64,000 nucleotides of DNA. Source: CAWKEY01 sp963696315 (GTDB lineage: Bacteria; Pseudomonadota; Gammaproteobacteria; Methylococcales; Methylomonadaceae). Positions 55,476 to 63,437 of the stretch are shown in pieces. The notes beneath the pieces are model-generated. The model did no database searches, was not told where the DNA came from, and saw only the letters and a list, made by a program, of their open reading frames with translations. How positions within the stretch are numbered: position 1 is the first letter of the stretch; every line of letters starts with the position of its first letter. A program made the translations under genes and the position numbers. The DNA lies in the NCBI GenBank assembly GCA_963696315.1, contig CAVOJU010000045.1, positions 1 to 64,000 on the forward strand, written 5' to 3'.

Positions 55476-57062
55476 ATGACGCATTTGAATACTCAATTTT
55501 CGACACGCCTGAACCAACTTCTGGCCAACAACCATCAACACCAGCTCTGCGGCGGACTTAAGGGCATTGAAAAAGAAAGCCTGCGCGTAGGCAAAAACGG
55601 TTTCATCGCGCAAACACCGCACCCTAAAGCCTTGGGCTCGGCGTTGACGCATCCTTATATCACCACGGATTATTCCGAAGCCCTGCTTGAGTTCATTACC
55701 CCGCCGTTTGCCGATGTTAAAGAAACCCTGGCCTTTTTGGATCATATTCACCGCTTTGTTTATGCCCATCTGGATCAAGAAATCCTGCTGGGCGCGAGCA
55801 TGCCCTGCGGCATTGATGGCGATGAAAGCATCCCCATTGCCGAATACGGTTCGTCCAATATCGGCCGCATGAAGCATGTTTACCGGCATGGCTTATGGCA
55901 TCGTTACGGCAGAACCATGCAGGCCATTGCCGGCATACACTTTAATTATTCCGTGCCGGAAGCGCTTTGGCCGGTATTGCAGCAACAGGAAAATCCAGGC
56001 GTCCCTCTGGAGCAATTCAAGGCTGATGCCTACTTTGGTTTAATCAGAAATTTTCAGCGACTGGGCTGGTTAATTTTATACCTGTTTGGCGCATCGCCCG
56101 CTATCTGCAAAAGCTTCTTTAAAAGCCGCCCTGCACTGATGGCGCAATTCGAAGAATTCGATTCAGGCACCCTGTATCATCCCTACGCCACTTCGCTGCG
56201 CATGAGCGATATTGGTTACAAAAGCAAAAATCAGGCTGACCTGCAAATCGATTACAATTCTCTAAGCGGCTATGTCAGCAGCTTGAGCGCCGCCATCGCG
56301 ACGCCTTACCCTGAATACGAAAAAATCGGTGCCCTGGTAGATGGTCATTACCGGCAACTGAACAGCAATATCCTGCAAATTGAAAACGAATTTTACAGCA
56401 CCATTCGCCCCAAACAGATTATCAACTCGGGCGAAAAACCGACGCTGGCGCTTAAACGCCGCGGCGTTCGCTACATCGAAATCCGCTCGCTGGATCTGGA
56501 TTTGTTTAATCCTCTGGGTATCGATGAAGGTAAAGCCCATTTTATAGAGGCTCTGCTGCTTACGTGCCTGTTAAAAGACAGCCCGCCCTCGTCCCCACAG
56601 GAACACCAGATCAATAATACCAATCAACTGGAGGTTGCTCACAGGGGCAGAAAACCGGGGCTGGAGCTGCAAAAAGGCACACAAAAAATTCTTCTGCAAG
56701 ACTGGGCGGCAGAAATTTTTGAAGACATGCAGCCGGTCTGTGAAATTCTCGATCAGGATAATGCCGGCAGACCGTATAGCACCGCCCTGCAGCAGCAGCA
56801 AAAAATAGCCCATAATCCGGACTTAACCGCATCGGCACGCATGCTGGCCAGCATGGCCGAGCACCATAAACCGTTTGCCCGTTTTGCCCTGGACGCCTCT
56901 GCCGAGCATGAGCATTATTTCAGACAACCTCAACTGGATAAAGCCAATACCGAGCAGTTTCATAACATGGCGGAGGTCTCTTTGGCCAAACAAAAAGAAA
57001 TCGAAAGCAAAGACCAGTTGCCTTTTGATGAGTTTTTGAAACAGTATTTTGCCCAAAGCTGA
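55476..57062 (+). CDS. gshA: glutamate-cysteine ligase
   Basis: First enzyme of glutathione synthesis. About 528 aa from MTHLNTQFSTRLNQLLANN; the frame opens at 55431 but ATG 55476 matches the family. Typical E. coli-type motifs: GGLKGIEKESLRVG, DYSEALLEFITPP, LLGASMPCGIDGDE, YGSSNIGRMKHVYRHGL, AGIHFNYSVPEALW, ATSLRMSDIGYKSK and RGVRYIEIRSLDLDLFNPLG. Complete. Confidence 0.95.
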   Translation: MTHLNTQFSTRLNQLLANNHQHQLCGGLKGIEKESLRVGKNGFIAQTPHPKALGSALTHPYITTDYSEALLEFITPPFADVKETLAFLDHIHRFVYAHLDQEILLGASMPCGIDGDESIPIAEYGSSNIGRMKHVYRHGLWHRYGRTMQAIAGIHFNYSVPEALWPVLQQQENPGVPLEQFKADAYFGLIRNFQRLGWLILYLFGASPAICKSFFKSRPALMAQFEEFDSGTLYHPYATSLRMSDIGYKSKNQADLQIDYNSLSGYVSSLSAAIATPYPEYEKIGALVDGHYRQLNSNILQIENEFYSTIRPKQIINSGEKPTLALKRRGVRYIEIRSLDLDLFNPLGIDEGKAHFIEALLLTCLLKDSPPSSPQEHQINNTNQLEVAHRGRKPGLELQKGTQKILLQDWAAEIFEDMQPVCEILDQDNAGRPYSTALQQQQKIAHNPDLTASARMLASMAEHHKPFARFALDASAEHEHYFRQPQLDKANTEQFHNMAEVSLAKQKEIESKDQLPFDEFLKQYFAQS

Positions 57063-57198
57063 TTGTTTTATTTGCCGCGAAGGCACAGACAACTTTTCGG
57101 CTTAAAACCAAATCGTGGCCATGCTCGCAGGCAAGCGGGCCTCCAGTTCCCCAATGTACTCGTGGTAACAAACCAACCTATTTTTCAGAGCCGCCCTC

Positions 57199-57921
57199 AT
57201 GACTTCATTTGATATTGAACAATTACAGGCCGAGCTGGCCAACAAAAACCCGCGCACCGTCTTAAAAAAAGCCCTGGAGCTTTTTGATAATATTGCCATT
57301 TCTTTCAGCGGCGCCGAAGATGTCGTGCTGATCGACATGGCCGTCAAAATCAGACAAGACATCCGGGTTTTTTCCTTGGATACCGGACGTTTACATCCTG
57401 AAACCTACCGTTTTATCGAGAAAGTCAGAAAACATTACCAGATAGACATTGAACTATTAACGCCGGATCGCTCTTTGCTGGATCCTTTTGTGCAACAAAA
57501 AGGCCTGTTCAGCTTTTATGAAGACGGCCATCAGGAGTGCTGCGGCATCCGCAAAGTGGAACCGTTAAAACGCAAACTGGCGCATCTGGATGCCTGGATT
57601 ACCGGCCAACGCAAAGACCAGAGTCCTGATACGAGACAGGCCATTCCTGAAGTGCAGGTAGACAGCGCGTTTTCCACCTCGGAGCATTCCCTGATTAAAT
57701 TCAACCCGCTGGCCAACTGGAATTCAGCGCAAGTCTGGGATCACATCGAGGCCTGGCAAGTGCCCTACAATGAACTGCATGAAAGAGGCTTTATCAGCAT
57801 AGGCTGCGAGCCCTGCACGCGTGCGGTGCTGCCCAATCAACATGAACGCGCGGGGCGCTGGTGGTGGGAATCGGGCACTAAAAAAGAGTGCGGCCTGCAT
57901 GCCGGCAATTTGAAAACTTAG
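57199..57921 (+). CDS. cysH: adenylylsulfate reductase, assimilatory (CysH/APR type)
   Basis: 240 aa of the PAPS/APS reductase family. ISFSGAEDVVLIDM is the P-loop-like site and VFSLDTGRLHPETY binds substrate. Cys pairs CCGIRKVEPLKR and CEPCTRAV bind a [4Fe-4S] cluster, which marks the APS-using (not PAPS) subtype; the C-terminal KKECGLH has the catalytic Cys. It reduces APS to sulfite with thioredoxin in assimilation. No other cys gene nearby. Confidence 0.93.
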   Translation: MTSFDIEQLQAELANKNPRTVLKKALELFDNIAISFSGAEDVVLIDMAVKIRQDIRVFSLDTGRLHPETYRFIEKVRKHYQIDIELLTPDRSLLDPFVQQKGLFSFYEDGHQECCGIRKVEPLKRKLAHLDAWITGQRKDQSPDTRQAIPEVQVDSAFSTSEHSLIKFNPLANWNSAQVWDHIEAWQVPYNELHERGFISIGCEPCTRAVLPNQHERAGRWWWESGTKKECGLHAGNLKT

Positions 57922-57930
57922 TACAACTTA

Positions 57931-57985
57931 CGTGGGACGACTTAGGTGCGACGCCTGCGTCGCGACGATAGGCGTCGCTCCCACG
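57931..57985. repeat. REP-like palindrome, degenerate copy
   Basis: Outer arms CGTGGGA (57931-57937) and TCCCACG (57979-57985) and inner arms GCGACGCC (57948-57955) and GGCGTCGC (57971-57978) pair across an unpaired middle. The arm sequence GGCGTCGCTCCCAC is shared with the perfect palindrome at 8902-8963. It lies between convergent genes and could act as terminator. Confidence 0.7.
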
Positions 57986-57986
57986 T

Positions 57987-58790
57987 TCAGCTTTGCCCTT
58001 TGCTTTCAGCTGCCTGGCGCAAATCATCATCGGGCGCTTCATCCAGAAATTTCCGGTAATTGATTGAAATTTTCAGGCCGGCAAAGCGCCCGGCCATTTT
58101 GACCAGTTCCTGGGTGGTTTTATCGAAGCTCAGCTTGACCTCGCTCAAGGCGCGATCCTCATAGCCTTCTTTTATATTATTAGTGTCCAATAGAAAATGA
58201 TAAACATACACCTCAAACTTTTTTTCTTGCTTTATTTCCAGAGGCTTTCCTAACTGCGCCAGTACCGCTGATTTTTTCGGTAATTCGGCAGTAATCTTGT
58301 CGAGCAACTCCGTCTTGGCCTTGAGTTGCATTTTTTCCTTATTGATTTCAGCGCCACCTATCGAGCGCAAAGACACCTCTAAAAACTCCGGCGGGGCAAT
58401 TTGCAGAAATAACGACGAAAAAGACCAGGCGGTAATGCGATCTTCTTTATTAAAACTCAACTCCGAATAAAACTTTATCTCTGGCACTATGAGTTTTTTA
58501 TTGCCGTCGACCTTGCGAAACCAGTAACGCCAGCGTCTGCCGTCCTTGGCGGGGTTATTCTCGGTAGGATACAGCTTGGCGAGGGACACAAAATCGCTGC
58601 TGTACATGATGGGCTTTTTGAACTGCAAGGTAAAATCGTCCGCCGCCTCCACCTGAAAGTAGCGGTCAAATTCATTCATCTGCAGATACGTCTGATAAGC
58701 CCGCCACCAATACGCACAACCGGTTAACGATAGCGCCAGCAACAGCAGAGCGATGACACGAAAATTGCGCTTGATGGTTTCAATGTTCAT
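57987..58790 (-). CDS. predicted lipoprotein, function unknown
   Basis: Start chosen at MNIETIKRNFRVIALLLLAL (58790), which supplies a lipoprotein signal ending LSLTGC; a longer frame exists upstream. 267 aa. The mature domain is mixed alpha/beta with a long helical stretch (KTELLDKITAELPKKSAVLA) and LGKPLEIKQEKKFEVYVYHF. I do not recognise it. It starts 7 bp after the hslO stop and is probably co-transcribed. Confidence 0.65.
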   Translation of the reverse strand: MNIETIKRNFRVIALLLLALSLTGCAYWWRAYQTYLQMNEFDRYFQVEAADDFTLQFKKPIMYSSDFVSLAKLYPTENNPAKDGRRWRYWFRKVDGNKKLIVPEIKFYSELSFNKEDRITAWSFSSLFLQIAPPEFLEVSLRSIGGAEINKEKMQLKAKTELLDKITAELPKKSAVLAQLGKPLEIKQEKKFEVYVYHFLLDTNNIKEGYEDRALSEVKLSFDKTTQELVKMAGRFAGLKISINYRKFLDEAPDDDLRQAAESKGQS

Positions 58791-58797
58791 AGTGTTT

Positions 58798-59666
58798 TTA
58801 GTGCCGTGTTTCAGAAGAATTGAAAATGACTTCCTGCGATAACAGCGTTTCGACATCGACTTTATCAAAATAATAGTGTTCACTGCAAAACTCACAGCCC
58901 ACTTCAATTTTGTCGCGTGTCTTGAGAATATCTTCCAGTTCGCTTCTACCCAGTGCGCGCAGGGTTCTTTCTATTTTTTGACGGGAGCAGGCGCATTTAA
59001 ATTCAACCGGCTCGGCATCAAACAGGCGGACTTTTTCTTCATTAAACAGCCGATAGAGCAGGTCTTCACAGTCTAATTCCAGCATTTCCCGCTTGGTAAC
59101 GGTGTCGCCAGCATCTCTATGCGCTCCCAATCTGCCTCATTGCTTTTCTGTGCCGGCAACTCCTGCAACAATAATCCTGCCGCCTGTGTTTCATTGGCAA
59201 ACAACCACAAACGGGTTCTAAGCTGCTCCGATTGCTCGAAATAGGTTTGCAGGGCGGCGGCTAGATTCTCCCCCTGCAGCGGCACAATGCCTTGATAAGG
59301 ATCAGCATTTTCGGGTTCTATGGTCAATACCAGCCGCCCTTGCCCAAACATGGCTTCCAGAGAACCGGGCGCCACGTCAGTCTTGCTTCGTACCAGTCCT
59401 CTGATTTTTCGCTCATGCGAAGCCTGCGCCACCAGGGTTTTAAAATCGCCATCGCCCTGCGCCTGAAGAATCATCGAGCCTTTAAATTTTACCGTGGCCG
59501 ACAACATAGCCACCGCCGCCAGCGCCTGCCCCAATTGCTGCTGCACATTTTCGGAACCGTGCTGATGCTGCTTGGCCGCCTGCCAGCTGGCTTCCAGCTT
59601 GACCCACTCCCCGCGCACGCCCAGCCCTTCAAATAAAAACCGCCGTAAAACATCTTGCTCTTTCAT
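58798..59666 (-). pseudogene. hslO: redox-regulated chaperone Hsp33, one frameshift
   Basis: Hsp33 is activated by oxidation and prevents aggregation. I start at MKEQDVLRRFLFEGLGVRGE (59666); the frame extends upstream to 59828 without family support. The N-terminal domain (QQQLGQALAAVAMLSATVKF, MFGQGRLVLTIEP, EQLRTRLWLFANE) is in one frame and the C-terminal zinc domain (KREMLELDCEDLLYRLF, FKCACSRQKIERTLRALG, CEFCSEHY) in another. One base missing near 59100-59112 separates them (EMLA|TTVTKRE). The CxC and CxxC zinc/redox cysteines are intact. Probably a sequence error or fresh mutation. Confidence 0.87.
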
Positions 59667-59745
59667 GACTCTGCCGTTAAATAGTATGTACTTTGATAAT
59701 TCGGGTTTATAGTAAACTCTGTCCAAACAGCATACCCTATTCATC

Positions 59746-60378
59746 ATGATTTTCTCATCAAAAAAGCTGGTGCTGCCAGACCCTGCCGAAGCATTACCGG
59801 GCCGCGATACGCCTCTGCCGGTTTCCAACCGGCATTATGTCAACGGCAACCCGATTGTGCCGCCGTTCCCGGCCCATCTGGAACTGGCCTTGTTTGGTCT
59901 CGGTTGCTTCTGGGGCGCGGAACGAAAATTCTGGCAGTATCCGCATATTTTCAGTACCGCAGTCGGTTATAGCGGCGGCTACACGCCCAACCCGACCTAT
60001 GATGAATTGTGCAGCGGCTTAACCGGGCATGCCGAAGTGGTTCGGGTCATTTTTGATCCGGCCTTAACTTCATACCGTGAATTACTCCGGCTATTCTGGG
60101 AATCACACAACCCCACTCAGGGCATGAGACAAGGTAACGACACTGGCACGCAATACCGTTCCTGTATTTACACTTACAGCCAGGAGCAGATGGATCAGGC
60201 TGTTGATTCAAAACAGCACTATCAGCAACGTTTAACAGAAGCCGGTTTTAATCAGATAACCACCGAAATCAAGCCAGCCGGGATATTTTATTATGCTGAA
60301 GACACTCATCAGCAATATCTGGCCAAAGAACCCCAAGGTTACTGCGGATTGGGTGGATTAGGCGTCGCTTTGGAATAA
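59746..60378 (+). CDS. msrA: peptide methionine sulfoxide reductase MsrA
   Basis: MsrA reduces methionine S-sulfoxide in proteins with thioredoxin. 210 aa. GLGCFWGAER contains catalytic Cys54. Further: TAVGYSGGYTPNPTYDEL, GHAEVVRVIFDP, FWESHNPTQGMRQGNDTGTQ and the C-terminal PQGYCGLGGLG with the resolving Cys. The N-terminal extension of about 45 residues (LPDPAEALPGRDTPLPVS) is normal for the long E. coli-type form. Confidence 0.95.
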   Translation: MIFSSKKLVLPDPAEALPGRDTPLPVSNRHYVNGNPIVPPFPAHLELALFGLGCFWGAERKFWQYPHIFSTAVGYSGGYTPNPTYDELCSGLTGHAEVVRVIFDPALTSYRELLRLFWESHNPTQGMRQGNDTGTQYRSCIYTYSQEQMDQAVDSKQHYQQRLTEAGFNQITTEIKPAGIFYYAEDTHQQYLAKEPQGYCGLGGLGVALE

Positions 60379-60403
60379 AATCTGATTACAGCGGACAAAA
60401 AAA

Positions 60404-60424
60404 AGGCGGTTAATAAAACCGCCT
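60404..60424. terminator. stem-loop terminator downstream of msrA
   Basis: AGGCGGTT (60404-60411) pairs with AACCGCCT (60417-60424), 5-nt loop. An A8 run precedes it, so the best U-tract is on the minus strand; on the plus strand only CAAAGT follows. It lies 26 bp past msrA. The following 400 bp to 60826 hold a short GGCTC/GAGCC hairpin (about 60465-60480) and no gene. Confidence 0.6.
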
Positions 60425-60826
60425 CAAAGTATTAGGAAGGATATAACGCAACTTTCAGCTATGCGGCTCGTCAAGAGCCTTAAAAGTTAGGTTAATAATA
60501 GCAACAGATTTTGCAAATAAAAATGTGACAGATTGTCGCAGCTAGATTATTTCTAGCGACCCCAACATGCAAATTCCAGAAAATACGTACCTTCCTGTTC
60601 CAATAATGATATTTTATGCACCAAAAGCACGCTTTCAATCCCTTTTAAATCATAAAGTTCTGATCCAAAGCATAAGTCCAGTGCAATCCGGCTCTGTTGT
60701 GAACGATTCTTAAACACGCGATCCTTTCTGTACGGGGAGTTAAAGCCTGTGCTCTGGCTATTTTTTTGAATGCCGCTGGCTTTTGAAGAGAATCCGCATT
60801 GTCAACTTTTTTAGAGGCCTACCTGA

Positions 60827-61642
60827 ATGCAGGGACAATTAAGAAAAATGCGCAGCCGCCTGGATGATCCGGTCTGGTACGAGTTGCCGTTAAGCGATCA
60901 ACTGATTGCATTGAATCCGCTACTCGGCAAGCCGATCAAGCTAATCCATACCGGTAAAATTTTTTGTGTGGAATGCGGCAGGCAGACAAAAAAGAGCTTT
61001 AATCAGGGCTACTGTTATCCCTGCTTCACCGCGCTCGCGCAGTGCGACATGTGCATCATGAAGCCGGAAACCTGTCACTATGCCGCCGGCACCTGTAGAG
61101 AACCCGCCTGGGGCGAGGCCTTCTGTTTTCAGCCGCACGTTGTGTATCTGGCCAATTCTTCCGGTATTAAGGTAGGCATTACCCGGCAGACACAAACGCC
61201 TACACGCTGGATTGATCAGGGCGCAGTACAGGCATTGCCGATTTTTAAAGTGCCCTCGCGTCATGTTTCCGGCCTGGTTGAAGTCGCTATCGCCCGGCAT
61301 GTCAGCGACAAAACCAGCTGGCAGCAGATGCTCAAGAATCAGGCAGTCCCTGTCGATCTGCCTGCCAAGCGGAATGAATTAATCAGGGTTTGTGAAGCGG
61401 AGCTGGCCGGCATCCGGCAGCGTTTTGGCGAGCAGGCGCTTGAACTTTTAGCCGATGACCAGGCTGTTGATATTCATTTTCCGGTAGACAGTTACCCGGT
61501 CAAGGTTAAGTCTTTTAATCTCGATAAACAGCCCGAAGTATCCGGCGTGTTGCATGGCATTAAAGGCCAGTATCTGCTGCTCGATACCGGCGTCATCAAT
61601 ATCCGCAAATTCTCAGGTTATGGAGTTGAATTTATTGCGTAA
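60827..61642 (+). CDS. DUF2797 protein
   Basis: 271 aa. Zinc-like cysteines: KIFCVECGRQTKKSFNQGYC, YPCFTALAQCDMCIMKPETC and GTCREPAWG; these and VYLANSSGIKVGITRQTQTP, TRWIDQGA are DUF2797 signatures. The middle resembles a GIY-YIG-like strand (KVGIT). Function unknown. ATG 60827 follows a long gene-free leader. Intact. Confidence 0.88.
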   Translation: MQGQLRKMRSRLDDPVWYELPLSDQLIALNPLLGKPIKLIHTGKIFCVECGRQTKKSFNQGYCYPCFTALAQCDMCIMKPETCHYAAGTCREPAWGEAFCFQPHVVYLANSSGIKVGITRQTQTPTRWIDQGAVQALPIFKVPSRHVSGLVEVAIARHVSDKTSWQQMLKNQAVPVDLPAKRNELIRVCEAELAGIRQRFGEQALELLADDQAVDIHFPVDSYPVKVKSFNLDKQPEVSGVLHGIKGQYLLLDTGVINIRKFSGYGVEFIA

Positions 61643-61678
61643 GCTCAGCAAACCTTAAATCATCGTTATGGCAGAAAT

Positions 61679-62145
61679 TCACGTCTTATTATCCTGCCTG
61701 TAGCACTCCGGGTTTATGAAAATTTGTTTCAGAGAGATCAGCGACAGCGCTTTGACATAGGTCAGCCGCAAACACTGGTCGGCAACACCGAGCTCACTGA
61801 GGGTAAAATACTTGGCGATGGAAAAATCCTCCCAATCGCCGCCATTGCTGGCCAGCGTTTCAATCGGTGTCGCCCAGTAATCGGCCTGATGCCAGTGCTG
61901 ATCATCATCTTCAAACACCAACCGGTTAAACAAGTCGTTAACACGGCTCAGCTTGTCCCGCTCTGGACTGGCTTTTTCCTGCTCAATAAAAATAGCGCCA
62001 GTCCTGAACTCGTTGCCGCGCCTGCGGGCCCTACTGCTGCTCGATCTGCTGCAAAGCCTCGCTGCTGATACCCGGCGCTTCGGGCACTGTTGAGCAGCCG
62101 GTAAAAAGAAGATAAAGACGAAATCAAACTGTAACGAAAATTCAT
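61679..62145 (-). pseudogene. lapG: LapG-like transglutaminase-type peptidase, decayed
   Basis: The best preserved part (61933-61679) reads FEDDDQHWHQADYWATPIET, then NGGDWEDFSIAKYFTL and LRLTYVKAL, the core of BTLCP/LapG. LapG is a periplasmic Cys protease that releases the adhesin LapA when c-di-GMP falls. The catalytic Cys of NGGDCED is replaced by Trp. Upstream, fragments such as ALQQIEQQ, SRVNDLFNRLV and EKASPERDKL lie in different frames (at least three shifts) after a start MNFRYSLISSLSSF. The C-terminal His/Asp half is missing. No lapD or adhesin gene is visible. Confidence 0.7.
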
Positions 62146-62296
62146 AATTTTGTTGTCAACAAATTCTTTCGGGAAATAAAGAATACGAAGCGCATACCTT
62201 CAATTTTAATCTATCCAAAACTCGAATAGGTACGCGATGCGTACCCTACCTGGCTTTGTTGTTTCTCAATTGATGGGCTTCGTACCTCAGCCCATC

Positions 62297-62383
62297 CTAT
62301 TGTACTTGATCTTCCGCTTCCCCGGCATGACAGGTGATTGCCGCCAAGGCGAGAGTGATTACTGCAATTCGGGCGGTATGCAT
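62297..62383 (-). CDS. tiny signal-peptide ORF, possible gene remnant
   Basis: 28 aa: MHTARIAVITLALAAITCHA then GEAEDQVQ and stop. It looks like a Sec or lipoprotein signal peptide cut short. It lies just beyond the last attC, upstream of the lapG remnant. Probably the start of a truncated exported protein; real expression is doubtful. Confidence 0.3.
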   Translation of the reverse strand: MHTARIAVITLALAAITCHAGEAEDQVQ

Positions 62384-62401
62384 GAGATGACTCCGTAAAA
62401 T

Positions 62402-62487
62402 CTAACGCTTCGCGTAACCGGTGGCATAAAGCGGCGTGAGCGAAAGCGAGCGACGCTTTATGCCGTCCGAGTTGACGCAATTGTTAG
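62402..62487 (-). other. integron attC site (last cassette)
   Basis: Read on the minus strand: R'' ACTAAC, L'' GCGTCAAC, central stem GGCATAAAGC with GCTTTATGCC, L' GTTACGC, R' GTTAGAT. CTAAC/GTTAG ends pair and GCGTCAAC/GTTACGC pair with one extrahelical base, as recombination-active attC sites do. 86 bp. The stop codon of the cassette ORF (62484-62486) lies within R''. Confidence 0.85.
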
Positions 62488-63320
62488 TGATTGTTTGCCT
62501 TTTCAAAAGCCAGCTCCATTGCAGTTTTGAACTTGTCTTTCTCTTTATGCTGCTGTGAATTAGGTGGTTTACTGAAGTTTTTAGGTTGTTTTAATTTTAT
62601 TTTTTTTAAATTATTTGGACTCGATTTTTTTCTCTGCGCCCTTGCTTTTTTATTATTTTCTAGAGTTAGACTCCTTTCTTTTATGGACTCTATGTGCGCA
62701 ACCTGCAAATTATCATATGTCCGGCATTCAACAATAAAAAGCTGATCTTTTCGAATAAAAAATGTCGAAATATCAAATGTATATTTACCTATATTCTTTA
62801 ATTGCATAGGTGTTTTTTTTGAAAATGACTCATTATTTTTTAAATATAGTGTAATTATTGACCTTTTATAAAGCCCTGTCATAGCAAGAAAGTCATTATG
62901 TACAATACGGGATTCGTGCAAGAAAAAAGGCTCCCAAGACTCTTTTTGCCAGATAAAGGAAGTTTTTGGAATAGTATCATTGTGTTTTGGAATACTATCC
63001 TCAGATTTTAGCTTTTGAACCGAATTAGTGTGCTGGCTATCTGTACATGGATGTTTTGGCCAGGGTGGGCCTAACTCATCAAAAAATACACGACTACCAT
63101 GTTCTGATTGATAAAAAAATACAGATGCACCACAAACTGGGCATCTAGCATTTGGGTTTACAAAAGTATCATAAGAGTAATACTGTAATGATGCTGTGGA
63201 ATTACTATTTGGAAAAATAGACCCTGTAGAATATGCAGAATAATAAGTTTGGCGACCAAGATGACCAGTACCTCCCCAACCGCAAGTACAATTTGAGGGA
63301 TGATTCCAAGCATTACACAT
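62484..63320 (-). CDS. integron cassette protein, function unknown
   Basis: 278 aa, AT-rich and unlike its neighbours in codon use. The N-terminus MCNAWNHPSNCTCGWGGTGH has a Cys/His cluster, and a second CxxC comes in ARCPVCGASVFFYQSEHG, so zinc binding is likely. Later parts are basic (NNKKARAQRKKSSPNNLKKI). I have seen similar CNAWNHP..CTCGWGG starts in unassigned proteins but know no function. ORF starts 55 bp from the preceding attC and stops inside its own attC, the standard cassette layout. Likely expressed only if a promoter lies upstream in the array. Confidence 0.8.
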   Translation of the reverse strand: MCNAWNHPSNCTCGWGGTGHLGRQTYYSAYSTGSIFPNSNSTASLQYYSYDTFVNPNARCPVCGASVFFYQSEHGSRVFFDELGPPWPKHPCTDSQHTNSVQKLKSEDSIPKHNDTIPKTSFIWQKESWEPFFLHESRIVHNDFLAMTGLYKRSIITLYLKNNESFSKKTPMQLKNIGKYTFDISTFFIRKDQLFIVECRTYDNLQVAHIESIKERSLTLENNKKARAQRKKSSPNNLKKIKLKQPKNFSKPPNSQQHKEKDKFKTAMELAFEKANNH

Positions 63321-63375
63321 AGTTCACTCCAAAAAGTTGTATTTTTTTGTGAAAGCACTACAAAGTTTTCTATCA

Positions 63376-63437
63376 CTAACGTAGAAGTGAGCGGCCTGCG
63401 CGGCTTTTCGCGCAGGCCCGCTCGACTGTCGGGTTAG
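63376..63437 (-). other. integron attC site (preceding cassette)
   Basis: Minus strand: R'' GGCTAAC, a long stem GAGCGGGCCTGCGCG with CGCGCAGGCCGCTC (one extrahelical base), 6-nt loop AAAAGC, and R' GTTAGTG. 62 bp, a short attC. The stop codon of the Gly-rich ORF (63434-63436) lies within R''. The short size and different stem show it comes from another cassette lineage than the 62402 site. Confidence 0.82.

Noticed and set aside
62224..62246. GGTACGCGATGCGTACC palindrome
   Set aside because: A short palindrome with one loose relative near 49768; too little to call a repeat family or operator from this window.
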